64,000 nucleotides of DNA, taken from assembly GCA_964019135.1 (NCBI GenBank), contig OZ025256.1, forward strand, positions 18,297,911 to 18,361,910, in the 5' to 3' direction. The notes below the pieces were generated by a model. That model saw only the letters and a list, made by a program, of their open reading frames with translations. It did not search any database and had not been told where the DNA came from. Numbering within the stretch: the stretch's first letter is position 1; the number at the start of each line of letters is the position of its first letter. The position numbers and the translations under genes were made by a program. Shown here in pieces: positions 8,476 to 18,944 of the stretch. This DNA comes from Arenicola marina (taxonomy: Eukaryota; Annelida; Polychaeta; Arenicolidae).

Positions 8476-11400
8476 ATACTAAGATGCTGTTGTGGTCTGC
8501 TCCAATTGGCTGGTTCTCCCATACTAAGACGCATTTGTCGTCTGCTCCCATTCGCTGGTTCTCCTATACTGAGACGCTGTCTTCGTCTGCTCCCATTGGC
8601 TGGCTGTTCTATACTAAGGCTTTGTTGTCGTCTGCTCCCGTTGACTGATTCTCCTATACTGAGACCCTGTTGTCCTCTGTTTCCGTTGGCTGGTTCTCCT
8701 ATACTGAAACGCTGTTGTCGTCTGCTTTCATTGGCTGGTTCTCCTATACTGAGACACTGTTGTCGTCTGCTTCCATTGTCTGGTCCTCTTATACTGAGAC
8801 GCTTTTGTCGTCTGCTCCCATTGGCTGGTTCTCCTATACTGAGACGCTGTTGTCGTCTGCTCCCATTGGCTGGTTCTCCTATACTGAGATCCTGTTCTCG
8901 TCTGCTTCCATTGGCTGGTTCTTCCTTTACTGAGACGCTGTTGTCGTCTGCTTTCATTGGCTGGTTCTCTTGTACTGAGACGCTGTTGTCGTCTGCTCCC
9001 ATTGTCTGGTTCTCCTATACTGAGGTGCTGTTTTCGTCTGCACCCATTGGCTGCTTCTCCAATACTGAGACGCCGCTATCGTCTGCTCCCGTTGCTTGGT
9101 TCTCCTATACTGAGACGCTGTTGTCCTCTGCTCCCGTTGGCTGGTTCTCCTATAATGAAGCGCTGTTGTCGTCTGCTCCCTATTTTCTGGTTCTCTTATA
9201 CTGAGACGCTTTTGTCCTCTGCTCCCATTGGCTGGTTCTCCTGTACTGGGACGCTGTTGTCGTCTGCTCCCGTTGGCTGGTTCTCCAATACTGAGACGCT
9301 GTTGTCGTCTGCTCCCATAGTCTGGTTCTTCCTTTACTGAGACGCTGTGGTCGTCTGCTCCCATTGGCTGGTTCTCCTGTACTGAGACGCTGTTGTCGTC
9401 TGCTCCCGTTGGCTGGTTCTCCTATACTGAGACGCTGTTGTCGTCTGCTCCCATCGTCTGGTTCTCCTATACTGAGGTGCTGTTGTCGTGTGCACCCATT
9501 GGCAGCTTCTCCTATACTGAGACGCTGCTGTCGTTAGCTCCCATTGGCTGGTTCTATTATACTAAGATGCTGTTGTGGTCTGCTCCAATTGGCTGGTTCT
9601 CCCAAACTGAGACGCATTTGTCGTCTGCTCTCATTGGCCGGTTCTCCATTACTGAGACGTTGTTTTCGTCTGCTCCCTCTAGCTGGTTCTCCTATACTGA
9701 AACGCTTTTGTCCTCTGCTCACATTGGCTGGTTCTCCTATACTGAGACGCTGTTCTCGTCTGCTCCCATTGGCTGGTTCTTCCTTTATTGAGACGCTGTT
9801 GTCGTCTGCTTTCATTGGCTGGTTCTCCTGTACTGAGACGCTGTTGTCGTCTGCTCCCGTTGGCTGGTTCTCCTATACTGAGACGCTGTTGTCGTCTGCT
9901 CCCATTGTCTGGTTCTCCTATACTGAGGTGCTGTTTTCGTCGGCACCCATTGGCTGCTTCGCCAATACTGAGACGCTGCTGTCGTCTGCTCCCGTTGGCT
10001 GGTTCTCCTATACGGAGACGCTGTTGTCCTCTGCTCCCGTTGGCTGGTTCTCCTATACTGAAACGCTGTTGTCGTCTGCTCTCATTGGCTGTTTCTCCTA
10101 TACTGAGACGCTGTTGTCGTCTGCTTCCATTTTCTGGTTCTCTTATAGTGAGACGTTTTTGTCGTCTGCGCCCATTGGCTGATTCTCCTGTACTGAGACG
10201 CTGTTGTCTTCTGCTCCCTCTAGCTGGTTCTCCTATACTGAGACGCTGTTGTCGTCTGCTCCCATTGTCTGGTTCTCCTATACTGAGGTGCTGTTGTCGT
10301 CTGCACCCATTGGCTGCTTCTCCAATACTGAGACGCTGCTGTCGTCTGCTCCCGTTGGCTGGTTCTCCTATACTGAGACGCTGTTGTCGTCTGCTCCCAT
10401 TGTATGGTTCTCCTATACTGAGGTGCTGTTGTCGTCTGCACCCATTGGCTGCTTCACCTATACTGAGACACTGCTGTCATTAGCTCCCATTGGCTGGTTC
10501 TATTATTCTAAGATGCTGTTGTGGTCTGCTCCAATTGGCTGGTTCTCCTATACTGAGACGTTGTTTTCGTCTGCTCCCATTGGCTGGTTCTCCTATACTG
10601 AGACGCTGTTGTCGTCTGCTCCCGTTGGCTGGTTCTCCTATACTGAGACGCTGTTGTCGTCTGCTCCCATTGTCTGGTTCTCCTATACTGAGGTGCTGTT
10701 TTCGTCGGCACCCATTGGCTGCTTCTCCAATACTGAGACGCTGCTGTCGTCTGCTCCCGTTGGCTGGTTCTCCTATACGGAGACGCTGTTGTCGTCTGCT
10801 CTCATTGGCTGTTTCTCCTATACTGAGACGCTGTTGTCGTCTGCTCCCATTTTCTGGTTCTCTTATACTGAGACGTTTTTGTCGTCTGCGCCCATTGGCT
10901 GATTCTCCTGTACTGAGACGCTGTTGTCCTCTGCTCCCTCTAGCTGGTTCTCCTATACTGAGACGCTGTTGTCGTCTGCTCCCATTGTCTGGTTCTCCTA
11001 TACTGAGGTGCTGTTGTCGTCTGCACCCATTGGCTGCTTCTCCAATACTGAGACGCTGCTGTCGTCTGCTCCCGTTGGCTGGTTCTCCTATACTGAGACG
11101 CTGTTGTCGTCTGCTCCCATTGTATGGTTCTCCTATACTGAGGTGCTGTTGTCGTCTGCACCCATTGGCTGCTTCACCTATACTGAGACACTGCTGTCAT
11201 TAGCTCCCATTGGCTGGTTCTATTATTCTAAGATGCTGTTGTGGTCTGCTCCAATTGGCTGGTTCTCCTATACTGAGACGTTGTTTTCGTCTGCTCCCAT
11301 TGGCTGGTTCTCCTATACTGAGACGCTGTTGTCGTCTGCTCCCGTTGGCTGCTTCTCCTATACTGAGACGCTGTTGTCGTCTGCTCCCATTGTCTGGTTC

Positions 11401-11917
11401 TCCTATACTGAGGTGCTGTTGTCGTGTGCACCCATTGGCTGCTTCTCCTATACTTAGACGCTGCTGTCGTTAGTTCCCATTGGCTGGTTCTATTATACTA
11501 AAATGCTGTTGTGGTCTGCTCCGATTGGCTGGTTCTCCCATACTGAGACGCATTTGTCGTCTGCTCCCATTGGCTGGTTCTCCTATACTGAGACGTTGTT
11601 TTCGTCTGCTCACATTGGCTGGTTCTCCTATACTGAAACGCTGTTGTCGTCTGCTCACATTGGCTGGTTCTCCTATACTGAGACGTTGTTTCGTCTTCTC
11701 CTGTTGGCTGGTTCTCCGAGTGTGAGACGTTGTTTTCGTCGGCTCCTATTGGCTGGTTCTCCTATATTGAGACGCTGTTGTCGTCAGCTCCCATTGGCTG
11801 GTTCTCCTATACTGAGACGCTGTTGTTGTCTGCTTCCATTGGCTGGTTCTCCTAAACTGAGACACTGCTGTCTTTAGCTCTCATTGGCTGGTTTTCCTAG
11901 ACCGAGGCGCTGTTGCG
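8476..11917. repeat. 45-bp minisatellite array, right segment
   Basis: Continuation of the array at 464-2,513, with about 76 more 45-bp units. Variant units recur in the same order at several places. For example, the GAGGTGCTG, GCAGCTTCTCC, TTCTATTATACTAAG series near 1,880-2,000 is seen again near 9,470-9,590. This shows that multi-unit blocks were duplicated. Open frames exist on both strands but are a consequence of the unit length. Confidence 0.95.
10181..11420. repeat. 720-bp higher-order duplication within the 45-bp array
   Basis: Sequence from about 10,200 recurs 720 bp downstream (16 units of 45 bp) with the same order of variant units. The segments 10,220-10,441 and 10,940-11,161 look identical. 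This is a recent block duplication by unequal exchange. Confidence 0.85.
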
Positions 11918-12116
11918 TAGAACAAAATGTATATTGTGATAAATTGGTAACATGTAAGAATTGTATACGACATGCAATGCAAATATCAAGCTCTTTCAAA
12001 CATAAGGTGAAGAAACAACGTAGATCATACAAGTGAAGTTTAGTTTCATTCTTTCATTACCATCAAGATTGAGAGTGCAGCGCCGGTTCACACTAAGCTA
12101 CAGATTTACTTGCGTG
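11918..12116. other. 5' flank of the first Dok-like gene, nothing else recognised
   Basis: AT-rich sequence between the minisatellite and the first coding exon. It would hold the promoter and 5' UTR or an upstream intron. No TATA box or initiator can be assigned with confidence. Confidence 0.4.
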
Positions 12117-14975
12117 ATGGATGGAAAGGCCGTCGTCAAAAGGGGATATTTAGATGTCCTGCCTTCATCTGCCATGGCAAGCATTGTTTAACTATTTTTT
12201 CATTGTTATTTACATCTTGATCCCTCTAATAAGGACTTATAAAAGTCTGGACGTTCTTTAAGTAAGTTTAAATTGAAATAAGTACGTACATATATATATA
12301 TAACTTTATACAGCAGAGCGTTGCCAACTTTATTGCAATCAACATTTCCTTAGTACTTTATCAAAGTAGTGTTTCACATTCGAGCACTCAGTATAAGAGT
12401 AACACATCGATACTGCAAAATTATTTTGCATGTTATATTTGCCAAATTATATTAATATTGTAACAGACACTGTATTGGGCACCAGTATGTGTCATTTAAA
12501 GGCACAAATACTGTTTCCTATGACCTGTGAACAATACATGAAAATCCAGTTTCAGTTTGAAGCCCTCCCTAGCATGACGACTACTATTGTTTGTCCGTTA
12601 GTCCCTCTTTAACACGATGCTCATGAATGTCCATGTTCTTAAACAGGACCAGACCTATGTACCCCTATGGCAGAAACACTTCTACGTCCTCTTCAAATCC
12701 AGCAAGGCTTCTGAAGGGCGTTTTGGGTACGTCAAAGAGGAGGATGACTTCAATCAGGCTCAGATTTATTGTCTCGACTACTACATGGAGCAAATTGACG
12801 AAGTCGAAATCGGAGGTTTCGGACAACAAAAGTCCTGTTTTCAGATCCGAGCTAAAACTGGCAATAGACACAATTGCTACAGGGCGGAAAACGAGGCTGA
12901 GGCTCGAGAGTGGTGCCGCCTATTGAGAGAGAACATCAACATATACAAGCAAAATCGTGACCGTGGCGTAGCAGGTGAACCCTTGACAACGCCAGCGAGG
13001 TCCCTTTCCAGGGAGGAAGGTAACTACAACGGGCAGGCGATTTTTGTCACCTCTTGCTTCGTTTTCAATGCTCCGCCATTCGCCGGACGTCAACAAACGC
13101 CGCCTGGCAGCGAGTGATCACGTTAAGTTTGTTTACTTCCCGCGAATGGCGGAGCATTGAAAACGAAGCGAGAGGTGACACATATCGTGCGGGTTACAAG
13201 AAAATACACTACCGACCAAAGAAATGACTGTCCGACGAAAGTCATCAAAGCCTCAGAAAAAATAGTGAAGCACATTGACGGGTAGGCACTGCATATTTCT
13301 GTTAGGACCTTCAATTGGGCCACCGTTCCGCGATTTCTAATTTTAGGTCTGGCGAACGGCATGGCTCTGACCCTTGCTCCGTTTACGTGCTTGGTCAGAG
13401 AAGCATGTACTATGGCTACCTCCCTCCCTGCCTGACGGAACGTTGTTCTCGGCAACAACGCCACAAGGTTGGGGCTACATTCGGTGTAGCCCCCTATCGG
13501 CGGGTCCGGAAGCCGTTGAATATACCAGGCGGCTAGCTAACAGTCCTGACAGAAAAAAATGCGCCCAATGATCAAAAAATAGTTATATCATATCCTTTTA
13601 ACCGCCAGACCTAGACTACCGTAGAACCGCCGTTGCGTTTCTCTTCAGGCTATTCTAGTTCTAGTGTACTCACACAGTCTCAAACGACTGGCCTCCCGGG
13701 GCCTGCAACTGTACACTGCACGAAAGACGGCGTTTGGTATTATATATCACAAATATATACAATATATAACTCACATATCATGAAATAACGTCTTCTGGAA
13801 AAAAACTAACCTTTGCCATTATTTTGCTCTAAGTAATCACTGTAACAATGTATGTCCTATTTTTTTCAGCGCTGTCTGAATACCAAGTGAGTATCCATGA
13901 AACAGACGCCTCGAAGAGATGCAGTATATCGGGTGGCAACCAAAATTACCTCCTCCGCCTATATACCGAAAGCATCGATTTGTGGACAGAAGATAACCGA
14001 AGATTATATTCATGGCCGCACAGGTAATGTGCTAGAGTTTTTGCATTGTGCTAACTGCTATGACCCGGTGCGTTAAAGGATGGCTCAGTGACATGTTTCT
14101 GAGTGAGTGGATGCCATGACTCATTGACGTTAAAGGATGGCTCAGTGACATGTTTCTGAGTGAGTGGATGCCATGGCTCAGTGACATTTAGAACCTACCC
14201 CTCTTATTTAAAAATGCATATATTTGTTTAAGTTTTAACATTTTTAAAGCTTTAAGTTACAATTGCCATAAAATGTAAACACGCGAACCGGCGCGGCCGC
14301 CTGTACTAATCTTCCGATTAGTCTTAGAATCATTTAATCATTACCCTCGAGGACTTTTCTTTAAACATTTGCGCATTTTTCATCTGCATTATGATTTTCT
14401 AAATATGATGGAAACAAGTTCTGGACACATTGCCTGACTGTGCGCTTGTTATGAGAAGTAGTTGTGTTATCTTCTGTTGAAAATTAAAAAAATACTGCAA
14501 AGTAAATTTGATGACGTAATATATACACGAAAGCCGAGCGTTTTCTCGAGAGATGTACCAACTCGGCAAAAAAAAGGCTTCGCAACATGTCCGGTTTATT
14601 ATCGCATACAATATATGTGTACTTATATGCTAAGGATATAAAACACCGTTTTCAGTTAAACACAAAGTGTCCCAAGGAAAATTTGCTGTATGACTAACTT
14701 TACCCTTTTCCAGCCATATTAGACGATTTGGTGCCTCAAATATGCGTTTCATGATAGAGGTCGGAAGGAGGGCTCCGACGGGCGAAGGGATGTTTACCTT
14801 CCTCACTAACCAATCAGAAGCCATCAGGAGTGACATGCGGACGGTGTATCAGAGGAATCCACTGAAAAGGCCAGACCCTATAACGCCACCGCCACGCGAC
14901 ACCGACACCCACCGCGGGGAAGGGGACTACACATCATTGGAGACATACTCGACTACGAACGTGCAGTCCCAGTAA
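12117..14975 (+). CDS. Dok-type docking protein, PH plus IRS-type PTB domains, four exons, complete
   Basis: Exons are 12,117-12,176, 12,647-13,019, 13,870-14,023 and 14,714-14,975. They join in phases 0, 1 and 2 to give 282 residues. Exon 1 ([16 protein letters not shown]) and exon 2 form a PH domain, about residues 7-120, ending in the helix [13 protein letters not shown] with its conserved Trp. Exons 3 and 4 form an IRS-type PTB domain, about residues 146-241, with [36 protein letters not shown] and GEGMFTFLT matching the Dok pattern. PH-PTB order and short length match Dok proteins, which are membrane-linked adaptors beneath receptor tyrosine kinases. The tail is short (about 40 residues) with DYTSLETY as possible phosphotyrosine sites. 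Intron 1 begins GCAAGC rather than GT. Introns 2 and 3 are GT-AG. Start context is GTGATGG. The alternative is another IRS/Dok relative; size favours Dok. Confidence 0.88.
12177..12646 (+). other. GC-AG intron 1 of the first Dok-like gene
   Basis: The exon ends ATG and the intron starts GCAAGC and ends TTAAACAG. It is phase 0 and 470 bp long. No GT donor nearby keeps the frame. The paralogue at 40,015 uses GCAAGT at the same codon position, which supports the call. The intron contains a short TA microsatellite near 12,290. Confidence 0.75.
13045..13180. mobile_element. Foldback MITE in intron 2 of the first Dok-like gene
   Basis: Two arms of about 40 bp are inverted copies of one another: TGTCACCTCTTGCTTCGTTT at the left and its near-perfect complement ending GAGGTGACA at the right. 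The spacer is about 50 bp. No target duplication can be assigned. It lies only 25 bp after the exon 2 donor. Confidence 0.8.
14072..14185. repeat. Two-copy 57-bp tandem duplication in intron 3
   Basis: The sequence beginning GTTAAAGGATGGCTCAGTGA recurs 57 bp later with one or two differences. It includes TTTCTGAGTGAGTGGATGCC. Confidence 0.85.
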
Positions 14976-14984
14976 CCAATGACC

Positions 14985-16795
14985 CAGGCACCCAGGGCCC
15001 AGTGACCAATGGCCCAGGGACCCACGGCCCAGGGACCTATGGCCCAGGGACCTATGGCTCAGGGATCTACGGCCCAGGGACCTATGGCTCAGGGATCCAC
15101 GGCCCAGGGACCTATGGCCCAGGGACCTATGGCCCAGGGACCTATGGCCCAGTGACCTATGGCCCAGGGACCTATGGCCCAGAGACCTATGGCCCACGGA
15201 CACAGTGGCCAGGGACACAGGGCCCAGGGACACAGGGCCCAGGGACCTATGGCCCAGGGACACAGGGCCCAGGGACACAGGGCCGAGGAACACAGGGCCC
15301 AGGAACACAGGGCCCAGGGACACAGGGCCCAGGGACACAGGGCCCACGGACACAGGGCCTAGGGACACAGGGCCCAGGGACACAGGGCCCAGGGACCTAT
15401 GGCCCAGGGACACAGGGCCCAGGGACACAGGGCCCAGGAACACAGGGCCCAGGGACACAGGGCCCAGGGACACAGGGCCCACGGACACAGGGCCCAGGGA
15501 AACAGGGCCCAGGGACACAGGGCCCAGGGACACAGGGCCCAGGGACACAGGGCCCAGGGACCCACGGCCCAGGGACACAGGGCCCAGGGACACAGGGCCC
15601 AGGGACCTATGGCCCAGGAACACAGGATCCAGGGACACAGGGCCCAGGGACACAGGGCCCAGGGACACAGGGCCCAGGGACCTATGGCCCACGGACCTAT
15701 GGCCCAGGGACACAGGGCCCAGGGACACAGGGCCCAGGGACACAGGATCCAGGGACACAGGGCCCAGGGACACAGGGCACAGGGACACAGGGCCCAGGGA
15801 CCTATGGCCCAGGGACACAGGGCCCAGGGACCTATGGCCCAGGGACACAGGGCCCAGGGAAACAGGCCCAGGGACCTATGGCCCAGGGAAACAGGCCCAG
15901 GGACCTATGGCCCAGGGATCTATGGCCCAGGGACCTATGGCCCAGGGATCTATGGCCCAGGGACACAGGGCCCAGGGACACAGGGCCCAGGGACACAGGG
16001 CCCAGGGGCACAGGGCCCAGGGACACAGGACCCAGGGACACAGGGCCCAGGGACCCACGGCCCAGGGACACAGGGCCCAGAGACACAGGGCCCATGGACC
16101 TATGGCCCAGGGACACAGGATCCAGGGACACAGGGCCCAGGGACACAGGGCACAGGGACACAGGGCCCAGGGACCTATGGCCCAGGGACACAGGGCCCAG
16201 GGACCTATGGCCCAGGGACACAGGGCCCAGGGAAACAGGCCCAGGGACCTATGGCCCAGGGAAACAGGCCCAGGGACCTATGGCCCAGGGATCTATGGCC
16301 CAGGGACCTATGGCCCAGGGATCTATGGCCCAGGGACACAGGGCCCAGGGACACAGGGCCCAGGGACACAGGGCCCAGGGGCACAGGGCCCAGAGACACA
16401 GGGCCCATGGACCTATGGCCCAGGGACACAGGATCCAGGGACACAGGGCCCAGGGACACAGGGCCCAGGGACACAGGGCCCAGGGACCTATGGCCCACGG
16501 ACCTATGGCCCAGGGACACAGGCCCAGGAACCTATGGCCCAGGGATCTATGGCCCAGGAATCTATAGCCCAGGGACACAGGGCCCAGGGACACAGGGCCC
16601 AGGGACCTATGGCCCACGGACCTATGGCCCAGGGACACAGGCCCAGGAACCTATGGCCCAGGGATCTATGGCCCAGGAATCTATAGCCCAGGGACACAGG
16701 GCCCAGGGACACAGGGCACAGGGACACAGGGCCCAGGGACACAGGGCCCAGGGACACAGGGCCCAGGGACACAGGGCCCAGGGACGCAGGGCCAA
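14985..16795. repeat. 15-bp minisatellite directly after the Dok-like stop codon
   Basis: Units such as GGGACACAGGGCCCA alternate with GGGACCTATGGCCCA and GGGATCTATGGCCCA over 1.8 kb (about 120 units). Larger blocks are duplicated with a 373-bp offset, for example around 15,857 and 16,230, each marked by two 14-bp units containing AAACAGGCCC. Every frame of the plus strand and some minus frames are open for hundreds of codons ([10 protein letters not shown] repeats). Different frames are open and there is no other coding evidence, so this is treated as non-coding. It starts about 10 bp after the Dok-like TAA, so it either lies in the 3' UTR or just beyond a very short one. Confidence 0.95.
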
Positions 16796-17104
16796 AGCAT
16801 CCGTTTATGAGAATGTTGCAAGAGACAAAAGGTCGTGAAGGTAAAAATAATCGAAGAGATGCTTCAACGCAGTCAATACAGCACATGATTTATATAGGAA
16901 CATCAATGAATCATGCATGCCCTGGGCTGAATCGATAAAGCCTGGGGGTTAATACAGAAGAAATACCGTATTTTTATTGGAATATGACTACGTTGATTTA
17001 GTATATATATGTGTAGATAGCCTACATGACGCTGTTGGCAAGGTAGTTCGCAGCATAGACATGTGGGATTTATCTGAAACCGGTTTAAAATCAGTTTTAA
17101 TGGG
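16796..17104. other. Non-genic stretch
   Basis: Unique AT-rich sequence without a convincing gene or repeat. Confidence 0.4.
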
Positions 17105-17450
17105 TTGCCTACCAAAAGGCGCCGTTTCTTTTGTTGACGGTGTCATCAGTTTCAATCGCCTTAAAGCTCCCCTTTTTCATCGTCAAAATTCGCTTAGTTT
17201 TACCGCCAAATTCCGCTTGGTCGGAGTTATACCGCAAAACTCCCCTCGATCGTGCCGTTTTACCGCTTAAATCTCCCCCCCCCCCCCCACAGGTGGGAAG
17301 TTTAAAAATATTCGCTCTATAGGGGTACCTTTTTCATCATGCTCGTCCCCAATATAGAGGTATCTTTTTCGTCACAAATATCCGCTCACTCAGGCATCAG
17401 GGCACCCGCGGAACGCCCCGCCCCCCGCCCCCCCCCCCCTCACCAGATTT
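17105..17450 (-). mobile_element. Dispersed GC-homopolymer repeat family R2, degenerate copy
   Basis: Segments such as TTTTACCGCCAAATTCCGCT and CTCTATAGGGGTACCTTTTT, then a C-rich run with CACCAGATTTGTATAATAG, match in reverse complement the element at 57,095-57,445. Related fragments occur at 32,560-32,600 and 33,030-33,130. The family looks like a non-autonomous element; its class is not known. Confidence 0.65.
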
Positions 17451-17593
17451 GTATAATAGTGGGCCCTTTGCCTTCTCCACTTTTTCTGCTTAGTATGAAG
17501 ATCACATTGATAACTATATTTCTACAGTCTTTCTTAACTATCCATAGCAGACTGCATAATGTGATATGTCTGTATGTACATGTATATCAATTA

Positions 17594-17836
17594 GTATCCA
17601 AGAATGTTCGCAGGTCTAACAGTTGCTTGCCTCAGAAGCGTTTTACACTTAATTCTCGTTGGCGATGTGTTTTTGCCTCGCCATTTTCCTTTGCGATGTA
17701 GTTTTCTGCCACATGCTTTCCAATGGCGATGTGTCTTTCCCCTCATTGTCATAGGTGGCGAATCGAAAACCTCATCGCCGATGCGATGCGATGCGATTTT
17801 CGGCCACTGATAATAAACTTTTTCACCTGTATCATG
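17594..17836 (+). mobile_element. Dispersed repeat family R1, copy 1
   Basis: About 240 bp (from GTATCCAAGAATGTTCGC to AATAAACTTTTTCACCTGTAT) recur at 21,843-22,072 in the same orientation at roughly 85-90% by eye. Shared cores include CAGAAGCGTTTTACACTTAA and CCACATGCTTTCCAATGGCG. It has no coding capacity, so a short non-autonomous element is likely. Confidence 0.75.
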
Positions 17837-17960
17837 TTATTAACTTTTGTTTTATGTTAGCCTAGATGAATTGTCCAAAAAAGCGATCTCACCTATAGAC
17901 GAGGCTTTTGCTATAAACGAGGTCTTCGTAAGGAAAAAAATTATGCGCGTTTTAAATGTC

Positions 17961-18355
17961 GTTTTTGTTAAAAAGGTGGTTATCGCTACAAGCGTGGTTT
18001 CGTTTGTGTTATAAGGGTGGTTATCGCTACAAGCGTGGTTTCGTTTTTGTCATAAGGGTGGTTATCGCTACAAGCGTGGTTTTGTTTTTGTTATAAGGGT
18101 GGTTATCGCTACAAGCGTGGTTTCGTTTGTGTTATAAGGGTGGTTATCGCTACAAGCGTGGTTTCGTTTGTGTTATAAGGGTGGTTATCGCTACAAGCGT
18201 GGTTTCGTTTTTGTCATAAGGGTGGTTATCGCTACAAGCGTGGTTTTGTTTTTGTTATAAGGGTGGTTATCGCTACAAGCGTGGTTTCGTTTTCGTGGGA
18301 ACCGTGATTTTGCTTTTGTTATAAACGTGGTTATCGTTACGAGCGTGGTTTCGTC
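17961..18355. repeat. 41-bp minisatellite, about 9 copies
   Basis: Units of 41 bp carry GTGGTTATCGCTACAAGCGT followed by GGTTTCGTTTTTGT and a T/C-ATAAGG junction. The last unit is diverged. Similar wording (GTGGTTTTCGCTATGAAGGT) resumes near 18,627, so the LINE remnant between may be an insertion in the array. Confidence 0.9.
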
Positions 18356-18620
18356 ATGCCGCGTTAAGAAATGGGCCCATGGTATCAGTTGCGTGCAAAT
18401 TGCAGTATAATTCAGAAGAAGTTTGAGAAGATAGCATTGTGATAAATTGTACTCGCGATGGATACAGTACAGTACCTCTGAAAAACGCATTTCTAATATG
18501 ATGGTAATGGGGACAGATACAGATGAAGTGATATTCGTCTTCAATGGCTTGTGTTCCTGCAGAAGACTGAAACTGCCTAAGATTTCTGTCTAGTATTCCC
18601 GTCTGACGTGCGATCGCCAC
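18354..18620 (-). pseudogene. LINE ORF2 C-terminal remnant
   Basis: An 88-codon open frame on the minus strand contains IEDEYHFICICPHYHHIRNA, the EDEYHF.C..Y...R pattern found at the C-terminus of many non-LTR retrotransposon ORF2 proteins. No RT domain is attached, so this is a severely truncated, dead fragment. It does not resemble the C-terminus of the LINE at 24.2-29.8 kb, so it comes from a different family. Confidence 0.65.
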
Positions 18621-18944
18621 CCGCTGTGGTTTTCGCTATGAAGGTGGTTTTCACAATAAACGCTATCTTCACTATAAATGTGGCTATTTGATTTTGTTAC
18701 TTTCGTTTTCCAGACGCTTACAAGTCGCAATCAAACCATAAGGCAGTGCACTGTGTACTCTAGCTGTTCAATGCGAATAGGACAAACGCCCTAAATATAA
18801 AGTCAACTGCGTCATGGCGCCATTTACGAACCACCGATCAACGTGCCGTTAGCCTCTCAGGTGGCCAGAGCGCTCTAGGCGAACCCACTGCCGGGCCGAC
18901 CCCGGGCGGGCGATAATAGAGCTCTCTATGGTGTTATCATATAA
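18621..18944. other. Non-genic stretch with a weak tRNA-like SINE-head signal
   Basis: Around 18,855-18,915, TGGCCAGAGCGC resembles a Pol III A box and GGGCCGACCCC weakly resembles a B box, at a plausible distance. No clear SINE body or tail is seen, so this is only a hint. Confidence 0.3.

Noticed and set aside
15002-16838. About 500-codon [10 protein letters not shown] silk-like protein frames
   Set aside because: All three plus frames and several minus frames are open over the same repeat. There is no start context, domain or splice link, and the Dok frame ends in a separate stop.
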